A stretch of 64,000 bases of DNA. Origin: Nocardia sp. NBC_00565 (lineage in GTDB: Bacteria; Actinomycetota; Actinomycetes; Mycobacteriales; Mycobacteriaceae). The translations under genes were made by a program, and so were the position numbers. A model generated the notes under the pieces. The model did not search any database. It worked only from the letters and a program-made list of their open reading frames with translations, and was not told where the DNA came from. The stretch is from positions 4,216,001 to 4,280,000 of the forward strand of contig NZ_CP107785.1 of the NCBI RefSeq assembly GCF_036345915.1. The letters are read 5' to 3'. Shown in pieces: positions 8,255 through 17,084 of the stretch; the stretch's first letter is position 1, and every line of letters begins with the position of its first letter.

Positions 8255-9571
8255 TCACGAAGCTGAACGGGGGGTGACTACAATCCTCGCCTTGCCGCGC
8301 GGGACGGTAGTGATGTTGCGCACCGCCGCGCGTTCGGGTTTCGCACCCGCGGGCGGGGCCAGGGTGTATCGGGACAGGATCTCGCGCAGCACCGTGGTCC
8401 CCTCCATCAGCGAAAATCCGGCGCCGATGCAGCGGCGCGCCCCGCCCCCGAACGGCAGCCAGGTGTTCGGTTCGACCTCGCCGTCGAGGAAGCGCGACGG
8501 GCGGAAGGTCCAGGTGTCGGGATAGTTGCGCGGGCTGCGGTGCGCGAGCAGGATCGAGCAGCTGACCACGGTGCCCGCGGGCAGGTCCCAGCCGCCGATG
8601 GTCATATCCCTGGTGAGTTTGCGGACCGCGCCCGGAATCACCGTGCGCATCCGCATGGCCTCCTTCATGACGGCCTCGAGTGCCTTGTCGTCATCGATGC
8701 GGACCGCCTCGTGGGCGTCGCGCTGTACGCCGGGGTTGACGGACAGTTCGTGCAGTGCCCAGGACAGCGCGGCGGCGGTGGTCTCGTGACCGGCCAGCAG
8801 CAGCGTGATGAGCTGGTCGCGCAGTTCGGCGTCGGTGAGCGGTGGTTCGGAGTCGATGTCGCCACCCGCCTGGAGCAGCCGCGACAGGACGTCGGTACGT
8901 TCGGCGAGGTCGGACGCGGCGCGCCGGGCCGCGATCTCGCTGTACAGCACGCTATCGATGGCGGCCATATTGTCGTGGAAGGATTTCCACGGTGGGTACT
9001 TCTGCAGCACGGGCTTCATGAGGCCGAGGTACTGCAGCGGGCCGATGGTGACGATGCGGCCGAGGCGCGGGGCGAGCGCGGCCCTGGTGCGTTCGTCGGT
9101 GACGCCGAAGACCACCCGCATGATCACCTCGAGCGTGAGCGCGTTCATCCGGTCGAGGGTTATCACGGTCGAGCCGGGTCGCCAGCGTTCGACTTCGGCG
9201 ACCGCGATCTGCGAGACCAGGTCGCGGTAGCCGCGCAGGGCGGCACCGTTGAAGGCGGGCATGAGCAACCGGCGGGCCCTGGCGTGTTCGGCCTCGTCGG
9301 TCATCAGCACCGAATGCTCGCCCATGATCGGGCCGAGGATCTGGTTGCCCTCACCGGCGTGCAGGTCGCGCGGGTCGCCCGCGAAGATCTCCTTGATGTG
9401 TTCGGGGCGAGTAAAGACCACCAGGTTCTGCGCGAACGGCGGCACGTGTACCGAGAAGACGTCCCCGTAGCGGCGACGCAGCGGCGGCAGAATCTGCGCC
9501 CGGTGGCGCATATACAGGAAGCCCTGCAGAAACGCCGGCACCGGTGGGCCGGGTGGATACGTCACTGCCAT
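8255..9571 (-). CDS. Cytochrome P450, class resembling mycobacterial CYP135/CYP138
   Basis: 438 residues. The ATG at 9571 is preceded by GAGGAA at ideal spacing; an earlier in-frame start at 9631 adds an unlikely 20-residue leader. It shows the I-helix oxygen-activation motif LLLAGHETTAAALSW, the K-helix EAMR and the haem loop FGGGARRCIGAGF with the thiolate Cys. The N-terminus TYPPGPPVPAFLQG resembles membrane-type P450 starts, but no transmembrane helix is present. It sits between another P450 gene and the FMO gene. Electron-transfer partners are not encoded nearby. Substrate unknown. Confidence 0.92.
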   Translation of the reverse strand: MAVTYPPGPPVPAFLQGFLYMRHRAQILPPLRRRYGDVFSVHVPPFAQNLVVFTRPEHIKEIFAGDPRDLHAGEGNQILGPIMGEHSVLMTDEAEHARARRLLMPAFNGAALRGYRDLVSQIAVAEVERWRPGSTVITLDRMNALTLEVIMRVVFGVTDERTRAALAPRLGRIVTIGPLQYLGLMKPVLQKYPPWKSFHDNMAAIDSVLYSEIAARRAASDLAERTDVLSRLLQAGGDIDSEPPLTDAELRDQLITLLLAGHETTAAALSWALHELSVNPGVQRDAHEAVRIDDDKALEAVMKEAMRMRTVIPGAVRKLTRDMTIGGWDLPAGTVVSCSILLAHRSPRNYPDTWTFRPSRFLDGEVEPNTWLPFGGGARRCIGAGFSLMEGTTVLREILSRYTLAPPAGAKPERAAVRNITTVPRGKARIVVTPRSAS

Positions 9572-9687
9572 CGTTTCCTCCGCGTCCGGCGCCGGGCGCA
9601 CCGTTACACCCGATTCTATGCAATGTTCCATAGTTTCCGGTCGGTGCGGAAGCCCCTGGGCCGCAATGCCTGCTCGGCGGGGCCGGA

Positions 9688-10917
9688 TCAGCGCAGGGCG
9701 GGCGCACCCGCCAAGTCGACCGGCAGATCCTGCAGCCCGCGGATGAGAATGCTCTCCCGCCAGCGCATTTCCGCATCGTCGACGGCCAGCGTCAGGTCCG
9801 GGAAGCGTTCGACGAGCCGCGTGAGGGCGATGCGCGCCTCGAGTCGGGCGAGCCCCGCGCCGAGGCAGTAGTGGACGCCGTGGCCGAAGGCCAAATGACC
9901 GGAGGTGGACCGCTCGGGATCGAAACGAGCGGCGTCGATGAAATGCCGTTCGTCATGGTTGGCCGAACCGAGGGCGACCAGCACCACTTCATTCGCGGGA
10001 ATCTCGGTGTCACCCAAGGTGATCGGGGCCGTCGAGTAGCGCAGGGTCGCGACGTTCACCGGGCCGTTGTAGCGCAGCATCTCCTCGATCAGCGCGGGCA
10101 CAGCCGCCGGATTTCCGTGCAGCGCACGATAGCGCGCCGGATCCAACAGCAGGGTGAGCACGGTATTGCCGATCAGATTCACCGTGGTCTCGTGACCCGC
10201 GACCATGATGAGGAACACCATCGAGATCAGCTCGTCGTCGGTGAGGCGCTCACCGTCGGAGTTGGCGGCGATCAGGTCCGAGACGAGGTCGTCGCCGAGC
10301 CCCTCGGCGCGCCGCCGCGCGATCAGCCGCTCGAAGTAGTCGGTGATGGCGTCGGTCGCGTGCCGGATCTCCGTGGGCGTCGCGGTCGACACCTCGACGA
10401 CGACGCGCGACCACTCGCGGAAGTCCTCGCGATCGGCCACCGGCATGCCGAGCAGCTCACAGATGACCGTGATGGGCAGTGGAAACGCGTACTCCGACAA
10501 CAGATCCACCCGCCCCGCATCGTCCGCGGCGATCCGATCCAGGAGCTCGTCGGCGATCGCGAGCACCCGCGGCGCGAGCGCGTCGATCCGGACCGGCGCG
10601 AACGCGGGCGTGACCAGTCGGCGCAGTCGGGCGTGCTCCGGCGGATCGGTGTTCAACAGGTGATAGCTGATCCGCGTATTCACCGCGCCGACGCCGGTAT
10701 CGTCGGCGGGCAGACCACGCGCCTCGCGGCTCGCGTCGGTGTGCGGGTCCTTGCGGATGGCCGGATGGCGCAGCACCTCGCGGGCGGCGTCCAGGTCGAC
10801 CACCAGCCAGGCGCGGACACCGGTATTCAGCTGGATGGCGTGTACGGGGCCTTCGGCGCGCAGCTCTTCATAGAAGGCATACGGGCTACGAAAGAAATCC
10901 TGCGGCAGCTGTCTCAT
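9688..10917 (-). CDS. Cytochrome P450, CYP107/CYP105-like soluble class
   Basis: 409 residues from the ATG at 10917, behind GGGAAGGG. Motifs are the I-helix MVAGHETTVNLIGN, the K-helix EEMLR and the haem loop FGHGVHYCLGAGLARLEARIAL-like segment with its Cys ligand. The pattern is typical of class I soluble actinobacterial P450s that take electrons from ferredoxin. Longer in-frame extension upstream has no coding support. It is first in the probable three-gene minus-strand unit (this gene, the second P450, FMO). The two P450s are from different families, so this is not a recent duplication. Confidence 0.92.
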   Translation of the reverse strand: MRQLPQDFFRSPYAFYEELRAEGPVHAIQLNTGVRAWLVVDLDAAREVLRHPAIRKDPHTDASREARGLPADDTGVGAVNTRISYHLLNTDPPEHARLRRLVTPAFAPVRIDALAPRVLAIADELLDRIAADDAGRVDLLSEYAFPLPITVICELLGMPVADREDFREWSRVVVEVSTATPTEIRHATDAITDYFERLIARRRAEGLGDDLVSDLIAANSDGERLTDDELISMVFLIMVAGHETTVNLIGNTVLTLLLDPARYRALHGNPAAVPALIEEMLRYNGPVNVATLRYSTAPITLGDTEIPANEVVLVALGSANHDERHFIDAARFDPERSTSGHLAFGHGVHYCLGAGLARLEARIALTRLVERFPDLTLAVDDAEMRWRESILIRGLQDLPVDLAGAPALR

Positions 10918-11127
10918 ACGATCGGCCCTTCCCCGTTGGCGAGTTGTCTTGCGCCCCTTCGATAGTGGCACGCGGCACCGATCTCGACCACTCGCGCGCC
11001 GTCGGCAGCGGCCGAATCCGACCAAAGGATGACCGCAGTCGGTCTGTCGCGCACCCCGCGTCCGACGATCGGAGGACCACGCCCGTTTCGCTCGGCACGA
11101 GGGTCGCCCGGCCGATAGTCTCCGCAG

Positions 11128-12351
11128 ATGGGACCGATTTCTCCGGCCCTGCGCGGTGCCCGGATCGCGAATTCGTTCGCGTTCGGGCTGCAGGGCTTTT
11201 TCTTCGCCGTCGTACTCACCGAACTGCCCCAGCAGAAGGATCGGTTCGAACTGTCCGACGGGTTGATCGCCGGGTCGGTGGTGCTGGTGTCGATCCTGGC
11301 AGGCGTCGGCAGTGTGGTGGCAGAACAGTTGGCGACGCGCTGGTCCAGCCGGGCCACGGTGCGCATCGGCCTGTTGGCGATCACGATTACCGGCTGTGCG
11401 GCCGCCATGGCCCCGAATATGCCGGTGCTGCTGGCCACGCTCGGGCTGTACGGGATCGCGGTCGGCATGGTCGACGCCAGCACCAATATGCAGGCGGTGT
11501 TCATCCAGCACGGATACGGCACGGTCATCCTGTCGTCGTTCTATGCCGCGTGGAGCGGCGGCTCGATCGTCGGCGCGCTGTTCGTCGCCGCGTGCGAGGC
11601 ACTGGACATCACGCTGCGAGAGTCGCTGTTGGCGGCGGCGGGCGTGGTGCTGGTGGTCGGGCTCGTGTTCGGCCCGCGCCTACTCGGCCCGCGGGAGGCG
11701 GAGGCGCGCCCGGCGCAAGCGCACGACGAATCCGAAGCATCGGGCGGGGTCGCGCTGCGTTTGTATCTGGCGTTCGGTATCGCGGCGTCGCTGGTGTTCG
11801 CGATCGACCTCGCGGTCAGCAATTGGTCGGCCATCTATCTCAAAGAGGATCTGCTGGCCAGTTCGTCCACCGCGGCCCTGGCACTGGCCGTCTACCAGGG
11901 GGCATCGCTGATCGCTCGGTTCACCGGCGATATGTGGGTGCGACGGTTCGGGCCACGGCAGGTGGTGCGGATCGCGGGTGCGATCGGCGTCATCGGCCTG
12001 GCCATCGCCGTGGTCTCGCCGGGAGTGGTGCCGGTGATCATCGGCTTCCTCGTCGCCGGTTTCGGGACCGGCGTGGTCGCGCCGCTGTGCTTCAGCGAGG
12101 CTGGTCAGCTGGCCAGCGGCCGTGAACTCGACGCGCTCATCGCCCGGCTCAATCTGTTCAACTATGCGGGCACGCTGGTCGGCGGCGGTCTGGTCGGTGC
12201 GGTCGCCGCGGGCTTCGGGCATCGGATCGGCTTCGTGATCCCGCTAGTGTTCATGGCGATCGTGATCATGCTGGCTCGTGTATTCCATTCCCGTTCCGAA
12301 GCGAACACGGCACCCACGTCGAGCGATGGTCATGCTGTACTGGACACGTGA
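11128..12351 (+). CDS. MFS transporter
   Basis: 407 residues with about 12 hydrophobic segments and the characteristic central hydrophilic loop near residue 190-210 (GPREAEARPAQAHDESEAS). A second-half segment NWSAIYLKEDL resembles MFS members of the FucP/YbjJ-like group. It is transcribed divergently from the P450-P450-FMO unit across 210 bases. Exporting or importing the substrate of those enzymes is a reasonable but unproven role. The start ATG has a weak upstream site. No regulator gene is present in the gap. Confidence 0.85.
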   Translation: MGPISPALRGARIANSFAFGLQGFFFAVVLTELPQQKDRFELSDGLIAGSVVLVSILAGVGSVVAEQLATRWSSRATVRIGLLAITITGCAAAMAPNMPVLLATLGLYGIAVGMVDASTNMQAVFIQHGYGTVILSSFYAAWSGGSIVGALFVAACEALDITLRESLLAAAGVVLVVGLVFGPRLLGPREAEARPAQAHDESEASGGVALRLYLAFGIAASLVFAIDLAVSNWSAIYLKEDLLASSSTAALALAVYQGASLIARFTGDMWVRRFGPRQVVRIAGAIGVIGLAIAVVSPGVVPVIIGFLVAGFGTGVVAPLCFSEAGQLASGRELDALIARLNLFNYAGTLVGGGLVGAVAAGFGHRIGFVIPLVFMAIVIMLARVFHSRSEANTAPTSSDGHAVLDT

Positions 12352-12373
12352 GTGAGCGGAACGAGGCGTAGGC

Positions 12374-12913
12374 ATGAGCAACATCCCAGTCACCGTCGAC
12401 CGGGCCGGATTATGGGACGCCGAGGCCCTCAGTGACGTTGCGGCCGCGACGTTTCCACTCGCGTGTCCGCCGCACGCCACCCCCGACGATATCGAGATCT
12501 TCATTACCGAGGTGCTCTCCGGCGAACGCTTCGGCGAATACCTGACCGACCCCGCCCGGATCGTGCTCAAGGCGGTCGCGGACGGCGATATCGTCGGCTA
12601 CGCGATGTTGCACTACGGCGATCCCGCCGATCCCGAGGTCGCAAACGCGGTCGACCTGCGGCCGGTCGCCGAGATCAGCAAAATGTACGTGCTGCCCGGC
12701 CACCACGGCGCCGGCATCTCGAAGGCACTGATGAACGCCTCACTCGAGCGGGCCCGCGAGGACGATTTCGCCGGAGTATGGCTCGGCGTCAACCAGCACA
12801 ACGAACGCGCCCAGCGTTTCTACCTCAAACACGGATTCGAACGAGTCGGCACCAAAACCTTCACCGTAGGCACCCAACAACACCACGACTTCGTCATGCG
12901 CCTGGCATTCTGA
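12374..12913 (+). CDS. GNAT-family N-acetyltransferase
   Basis: 179 residues, 22 bases downstream of the MFS gene, possibly co-transcribed. The acetyl-CoA pyrophosphate loop is visible as YVLPGHHGAGISKALM (about 109-125), followed by the LGVNQHNERAQRFYLKHGF region typical of the last GNAT strands. The substrate is unknown. Relatives include ribosomal-protein and small-molecule acetyltransferases. Confidence 0.85.
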   Translation: MSNIPVTVDRAGLWDAEALSDVAAATFPLACPPHATPDDIEIFITEVLSGERFGEYLTDPARIVLKAVADGDIVGYAMLHYGDPADPEVANAVDLRPVAEISKMYVLPGHHGAGISKALMNASLERAREDDFAGVWLGVNQHNERAQRFYLKHGFERVGTKTFTVGTQQHHDFVMRLAF

Positions 12914-12983
12914 ACACAACTGGACCGGCAATCACCATGCGCTGGTGCAGGCAAACGTCGAGCGATCCTGCATGAGCGCTGGG

Positions 12984-13736
12984 TTATGCGGTGAAGGCCA
13001 CGAGGGCGGCGTGGTACTCGGGTGATATGACGGCCATCAGGTGGTCGCCTGGGACGGTTGTCAGGGTGGCGCTGGGGAGGGCTTCGGCGAGGCGGGCGGG
13101 TTCGGCGGCGAATGGGTCGTTGTCCCCTGCCAGGACGAGGGTGGGTATCTGCACATCGGCGAGGGTTTTGATCGGTTCCTCGTCCAGACCTGTCGCGACC
13201 GCCTCGATGGCCTCGCGATCGGCACGCACGGCATCGGCGAGGATGCGGAACATCATCGCGGTCGGCGACGCACCGGCACCGTCGCCGCGCATGGCCTTGT
13301 GCAGGTCCTCGGGATCGATGACGCGGCGATCGACGCCGCCGCAGTCCAGCACCCCGGAGCCGATGCCGCCGACGGCCAGCTTCGTGATTCGCTCATCCGC
13401 GCCCGCCACCAGCAGCGAGATGATCGCGCCCATCGAATAACCCACCTGCACAACACGATCGAACCCGAGCTCGTCGTAGAGCGCGCTGATATCGCGCGCC
13501 ATCCCCGCCCACGTGTACCGGGCCGGGTCGTGCGGTTTCTCGGAGCGTCCGTGCCCGCGCGCATCCAGCGAGACGACGGTGCGCCCGGCGGCCTGCAGTG
13601 CGCCGACCACCCCGGTACCCATCCAGTTGGCATTCGTATCGGCCACTACCCCGTGCTGCAGCACGACCGGGGTGCCTTCGCCCTCCCACACGCGGTAGTT
13701 GAGCTCCAGTCCGTCCCAGGTCTTGAACTTCGTCAT
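12984..13736 (-). CDS. Alpha/beta hydrolase
   Basis: 250 residues with a full plausible triad: nucleophile elbow VGYSMGA, acid loop LAGDNDPFA and C-terminal PGDHLMAV with the His. The oxyanion segment VLQHGV is at the N-terminus. There is no signal peptide, so it is cytoplasmic. It is divergent from the ABC exporter operon, whose promoter lies in the 104-base gap, so shared regulation is possible. The reaction could be ester, lactone or epoxide hydrolysis and cannot be fixed from sequence. Confidence 0.85.
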   Translation of the reverse strand: MTKFKTWDGLELNYRVWEGEGTPVVLQHGVVADTNANWMGTGVVGALQAAGRTVVSLDARGHGRSEKPHDPARYTWAGMARDISALYDELGFDRVVQVGYSMGAIISLLVAGADERITKLAVGGIGSGVLDCGGVDRRVIDPEDLHKAMRGDGAGASPTAMMFRILADAVRADREAIEAVATGLDEEPIKTLADVQIPTLVLAGDNDPFAAEPARLAEALPSATLTTVPGDHLMAVISPEYHAALVAFTA

Positions 13737-13761
13737 GACCGGATCGTAGCGGCCCCACAGG

Positions 13762-13814
13762 TTGACATGTTCTATCTGTTCAGTCTTTACTGAACCAATC
13801 AGTCTTTACGGAAC
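13762..13814 (+). promoter_or_regulatory. ABC-exporter promoter with duplicated operator
   Basis: A consensus -35 TTGACA (13762-13767) is followed after 18 bases by a -10-like TTTACT (13786-13791). Overlying the -10 is an inverted repeat with 7-base arms, GTTCAGT (13778-13784) and ACTGAAC (13789-13795), around CTTT. A second, less perfect copy follows immediately at 13798-13814 (ATCAGT, CTTT, ACGGAAC). The shared core CAGTCTTTAC occurs in both. Location over the promoter suggests repression, most simply by the GbsR/MarR-type regulator encoded at the end of the same cluster. Confidence 0.6.
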
Positions 13815-13840
13815 ATGTCGGACCTTCTCGAAGGAGCATC

Positions 13841-14728
13841 ATGACCACCGCCGCGATCCGCACCGAGGGCCTGACCAAGCACTACGGCAAGCATGTCGCA
13901 CTCACCGAGCTGAATCTCGAGGTCGGCCAGGGCGAGGTGTTCGGATTCCTCGGGCCCAACGGTGCGGGCAAGTCCACCACCATCCGCATCCTGCTGGATC
14001 TGATCCGACCCACCAGCGGCCACGTAGAGGTGCTCGGTGTGGATCCCCGCAAGGGCGGTGCGCGACTGCGCGAGCGAATCGGCTATCTGCCCGGCGAACT
14101 GGCGATCGAGGGCCGCAATACCGCCCGCGAGCTGCTCGCCTTCCTGGCCGATCTGCGCGGCACGGTTCCCGCCCAGCGCATCACCGAGCTCGCCGAGCTG
14201 CTGGATCTCGATCTGTCCAGGAAGGTCGGCGCGATGTCCAAGGGCAATAAGCAGAAGGTCGGCATCATCGCGGCGTTCATGCACAATCCGGATCTGCTCA
14301 TCCTCGACGAGCCGACCTCCGGGCTGGATCCCCTACTCCAGCAACGCTTCCTGGACCTCGTGACCGAGGCCAAGCACAACGGGCAGACGGTCTTCATGTC
14401 TTCGCACATCCTCAGCGAGGTGCAGCAGACCGCGGATCGGGCCGTCATCATGCGCGCGGGTCAACTACTCGGCACCGAGAACGTCGAAGATCTGCGGCGG
14501 CGCTCGCCCCGCTCGGTCGAATTGGTGTTCGGCCAGGATGTTTTCGTCGACGACTTCGCGAAACTGCCCGGTGTGCGGGATCTGACCATCGACCGAAATA
14601 CCGTGCGCTGCACCACCGAGGGCGAGGTCGACGGCCTGTTCAAGATGGCCGCCAAGTATCCGCTGGTGAGTGTGCTGTCCACCGAACCCGACCTCGAGCA
14701 GGTCTTCTTCAGCCTCTACGACCGCTGA
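13841..14728 (+). CDS. ABC transporter ATP-binding protein
   Basis: 295 residues, DrrA/CcmA-type. Walker A is GPNGAGKST, the signature is the degenerate MSKGNKQKVG, Walker B is LLILDEPTSGLDP, and the switch His follows in MSSHILSEV. The C-terminal 80 residues form the extra domain common in drug-export ATPases. The ATG follows AAGGAG at good spacing. The permease starts 39 bases downstream. The pair would form an ABC-2 exporter of two ATPases and two permeases. Substrate unknown; the linked GbsR/MarR-type regulator suggests toxic-compound efflux. Confidence 0.92.
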   Translation: MTTAAIRTEGLTKHYGKHVALTELNLEVGQGEVFGFLGPNGAGKSTTIRILLDLIRPTSGHVEVLGVDPRKGGARLRERIGYLPGELAIEGRNTARELLAFLADLRGTVPAQRITELAELLDLDLSRKVGAMSKGNKQKVGIIAAFMHNPDLLILDEPTSGLDPLLQQRFLDLVTEAKHNGQTVFMSSHILSEVQQTADRAVIMRAGQLLGTENVEDLRRRSPRSVELVFGQDVFVDDFAKLPGVRDLTIDRNTVRCTTEGEVDGLFKMAAKYPLVSVLSTEPDLEQVFFSLYDR

Positions 14729-14767
14729 TCTCACGCCCGAATCACTTATTGCACAGGAGAATTCGTC

Positions 14768-15532
14768 ATGACTCGCTCGGTCTTCACCCAGACGTTGAAG
14801 GAACAGCGGCGCGGCCTGATCAGCTGGTCCATCGGCTTCGTCGTCGTCCCGATGATGTACCTGCCGTCCTACCAGTCGCTGAAGGAGCAGGGGTCGCTCG
14901 ATATCAAGCAGAACACAATGTACGAGGCCATGGGCGTCAGTAATTTCGCCAGCGCCAGCGGCTATCTGAACGCCACGGTGTACTCGCTGATGGGCCTGCT
15001 GCTGATGCTGATCTTCGCCGTCACCTTCGCCGGCCGGTCGGTGGCGCAGGAGGAGAACGGGACGCTGGATCTGTTGCTGGCCCAGCCGGTCGACCGAATC
15101 ACCCTGCTACTGCAGCGGTTCGCGGCGCTGACGGTGCAGATCACTGTCGCCACAGCGGTTCTCACCTCGGGTGTCCTGATCGGCGCGGACCAGGGTGGGC
15201 TGGACGTGCCCACCGGCAACATCCTGGCCGCGAGCGCCGGGCTGGGACTGCTGTCGCTGGTTGTCGGCACCATCACGCTGCTGGTCGGCGCGGGCACCGG
15301 AAAGCGTTCGCTGACACTGGGATCGGCCTCGCTGGTCGCGGTGGCCGGGTATCTGGCCAACAACCTGGGCGGTGATCTGGTCCGCAAGCTGTCGCCCTTC
15401 TATTGGGCCAACGGCGGCGCACCGCTCGTGACCGGCTGGAACGGCATGCATTTGGTGGTGCTGGCCGCGGTGGCCGCCGCTGCCCTGGCACTGGCGCTGG
15501 GTGCCTTCGACCGCAGGGATCTAGCGGTCTGA
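14768..15532 (+). CDS. ABC-2 type transporter permease
   Basis: 254 residues with about six hydrophobic segments (MYLPSY, LLLMLIFAVTFAG, TVATAVLTSGVLIGA, LGLLSLVVGTITLLVGAG, and the C-terminal LVVLAAVAAAALALALGAF). The conserved VAQEENGTLDLLLAQPV segment after TM2 is the coupling element seen in ABC-2 permeases. AGGAG lies 8 bases before the ATG. It ends at a strong hairpin before the regulator gene. Confidence 0.9.
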   Translation: MTRSVFTQTLKEQRRGLISWSIGFVVVPMMYLPSYQSLKEQGSLDIKQNTMYEAMGVSNFASASGYLNATVYSLMGLLLMLIFAVTFAGRSVAQEENGTLDLLLAQPVDRITLLLQRFAALTVQITVATAVLTSGVLIGADQGGLDVPTGNILAASAGLGLLSLVVGTITLLVGAGTGKRSLTLGSASLVAVAGYLANNLGGDLVRKLSPFYWANGGAPLVTGWNGMHLVVLAAVAAAALALALGAFDRRDLAV

Positions 15533-15541
15533 GCCAACCGC

Positions 15542-15570
15542 ACGGGGCGGGCCGACACGGTCCGCCCCGT
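15542..15570 (+). terminator. Hairpin terminator after the ABC permease
   Basis: Arms ACGGGGCGG (15542-15550) and CCGCCCCGT (15562-15570) pair perfectly, extended inward by a G-U and two GC pairs around a GACAC loop, followed by TTTA. It lies 9 bases after the permease stop and could reduce read-through into the regulator gene. Confidence 0.65.
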
Positions 15571-15606
15571 TTACCGCTATCCGCACCGTGAAGGGATACT
15601 CGTCCG

Positions 15607-16098
15607 ATGGGCACCACCGAAAACGGCCAGGACACCGCGCCGAACGCGGACCAGTTGGCATTCGTGGAGGATTTCGCGCTCATACTCGAACGGATGGGGC
15701 TGGTCCGGATGACGGGCCGGGCCGCGGGGTGGCTGCTGGTCTGCGATCCGCCGGAGCAGACGTTCGGTCAGATCGCCGATGCGCTACAGGCGTCGAAGGG
15801 GTCCATCTCCACCGCGTTGAAGACGTTGGTCACGATGCGGTGGGTGGACAAGATCTCCAAGCCGGGCGATCGCAAGGACTACTACTCGATCCGGCCCGGA
15901 ATCCTGCCGGAGCTGACCCGTCAGCAGAGCGGGATGTACACCGATCTGACCAATATGACCTCGCGCGGACTCGCACTGTTCGACGACCCGAACGGGCCGG
16001 ACGCCGCACGGGTTCGGGATATGCACGACTTCTTCGTGTGGATGGGCAAGGAGCTGCCCGCCTTGATCGATCGGTGGTACGCGGAGCACGGTTCCTGA
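15607..16098 (+). CDS. GbsR/MarR-family transcriptional regulator
   Basis: 163 residues. The winged helix covers about 18-95 (GLVRMTGRAAGWLLVCDPP, then FGQIADALQASKGSISTALKTL as the HTH, and DRKDYYSI as the wing). This matches the GbsR-like subgroup of MarR regulators. An AAGGGA site precedes the ATG at 15607. It is last in the ABC cluster and the best candidate to bind the duplicated operator at 13778-13814. The ligand is unknown. Confidence 0.85.
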   Translation: MGTTENGQDTAPNADQLAFVEDFALILERMGLVRMTGRAAGWLLVCDPPEQTFGQIADALQASKGSISTALKTLVTMRWVDKISKPGDRKDYYSIRPGILPELTRQQSGMYTDLTNMTSRGLALFDDPNGPDAARVRDMHDFFVWMGKELPALIDRWYAEHGS

Positions 16099-16137
16099 CC
16101 GGCCCAGTTTGGGCACCACCGCTGCGTGAACGCCGAA

Positions 16138-16932
16138 TCAGGCGAGCATCTTCGCCTTCAGCGCGGCAACATCATCGGCCGATAGCTGCAGACCGTCGCG
16201 GACGTAGTTGTCGAAGCTGCCGTAGGTCTGGTTCGCCTGATCGAACGCGGCATCCAGCCACGCCGTCGAAACGCCGTTGAGCGGATCGTTCGGGTTGGCG
16301 TTGCGGTACTGGTTGGACAGCAGGTAGTCCTGCGTCACGGTGTCGCGGTCCACGCCGAGGATGGTCAGCAGGACCGCGGAGGTCCAGCCGGTGCGGTCCT
16401 TGCCCGCGGTGCAGTGATAAAGCACCGCACCGTCTTTCGTGTCGATGATGTCGCGCAGCACCGAGGTGAATGCCTCGTTCGCGCCGGGCGCGGTGATGAA
16501 CGCACGATAGAGGTCGTTGCCGCCGGTGAGGGTGGTGATCAGGGTCTGTGGCGGCGCCTGGCCGATCACATCGTCCACCTGCGCAGTGGCGCCCGGCGGA
16601 ATCCGGTCCGGGCCGAGCGTGCGCTCGTAGACCGTGCGCAGGTCGTCGACGAAGCGGATGTCGCGCCGGCTCAGCTCGGCGAGGTCGGCCAGGGTCGCGT
16701 TGTTGAGCTGACCGGTGCGATACACGAGTCCGGTGCGGATCCAGCGCCCGTCGGTGGTGCGGTAGCCGCCCGCGTCCCGACCGTTCTGGACGCCCTGCAG
16801 GTTCAGCGAACGATCGACGGTGGTGTCGGCGACGCTCACCGGGTCGGCGAGGGCGACGCCCGCGACCGGCGCGAAGGCCACGGTGAGCCCGGCGGCCAGT
16901 GCCACCGGAACACGCATCGAACGATGAACCAT
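16138..16932 (-). CDS. Secreted PtpB-like tyrosine/lipid phosphatase
   Basis: 264 residues from the ATG at 16932, which has GGAG 7 bases upstream. The N-terminus is a classic signal peptide (VPVALAAGLTVAFAPVAGVALA-type hydrophobic core ending ALA-D). The P-loop HCTAGKDRTGW carries the catalytic Cys and Arg plus the AGK insertion typical of the mycobacterial PtpB family (HCFAGKDRT). LRTVYERTLGPDRIP matches the conserved DLR region. PtpB-type enzymes dephosphorylate phosphotyrosine and phosphoinositides. Export here suggests action outside the cell, perhaps on host lipids. The gene stands alone. Confidence 0.88.
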   Translation of the reverse strand: MVHRSMRVPVALAAGLTVAFAPVAGVALADPVSVADTTVDRSLNLQGVQNGRDAGGYRTTDGRWIRTGLVYRTGQLNNATLADLAELSRRDIRFVDDLRTVYERTLGPDRIPPGATAQVDDVIGQAPPQTLITTLTGGNDLYRAFITAPGANEAFTSVLRDIIDTKDGAVLYHCTAGKDRTGWTSAVLLTILGVDRDTVTQDYLLSNQYRNANPNDPLNGVSTAWLDAAFDQANQTYGSFDNYVRDGLQLSADDVAALKAKMLA

Positions 16933-17084
16933 GACAGTGCTCCAATCAACGGTCTGCACAACTAGCCCCGGTCTCACACCACCAAGTGAAACATAAATGG
17001 GTCAACCGACCATGTCGCCTACCGGTACGGATGGGGAACGAGACCTCCGTCGGGTTGGCGGCACGCGAGCTCCGTCGTCGAGCT

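Noticed and set aside
5732..8266. 844-codon plus-strand open frame
   Set aside because: Mostly the antisense of the flavin monooxygenase gene; high GC keeps antisense frames open. Only the 6107-6640 part is discussed, as possible decayed coding.
10918..11511. Upstream extension of the second P450
   Set aside because: Low-complexity translation; a good binding site and P450 N-terminus begin at 10917.
12352..12373. GAGCGGAACGAGGCG sequence before the GNAT gene as a regulatory site
   Set aside because: Resembles dispersed GAGCGAAGCGAGC-type elements of this genome and is too degenerate to call.
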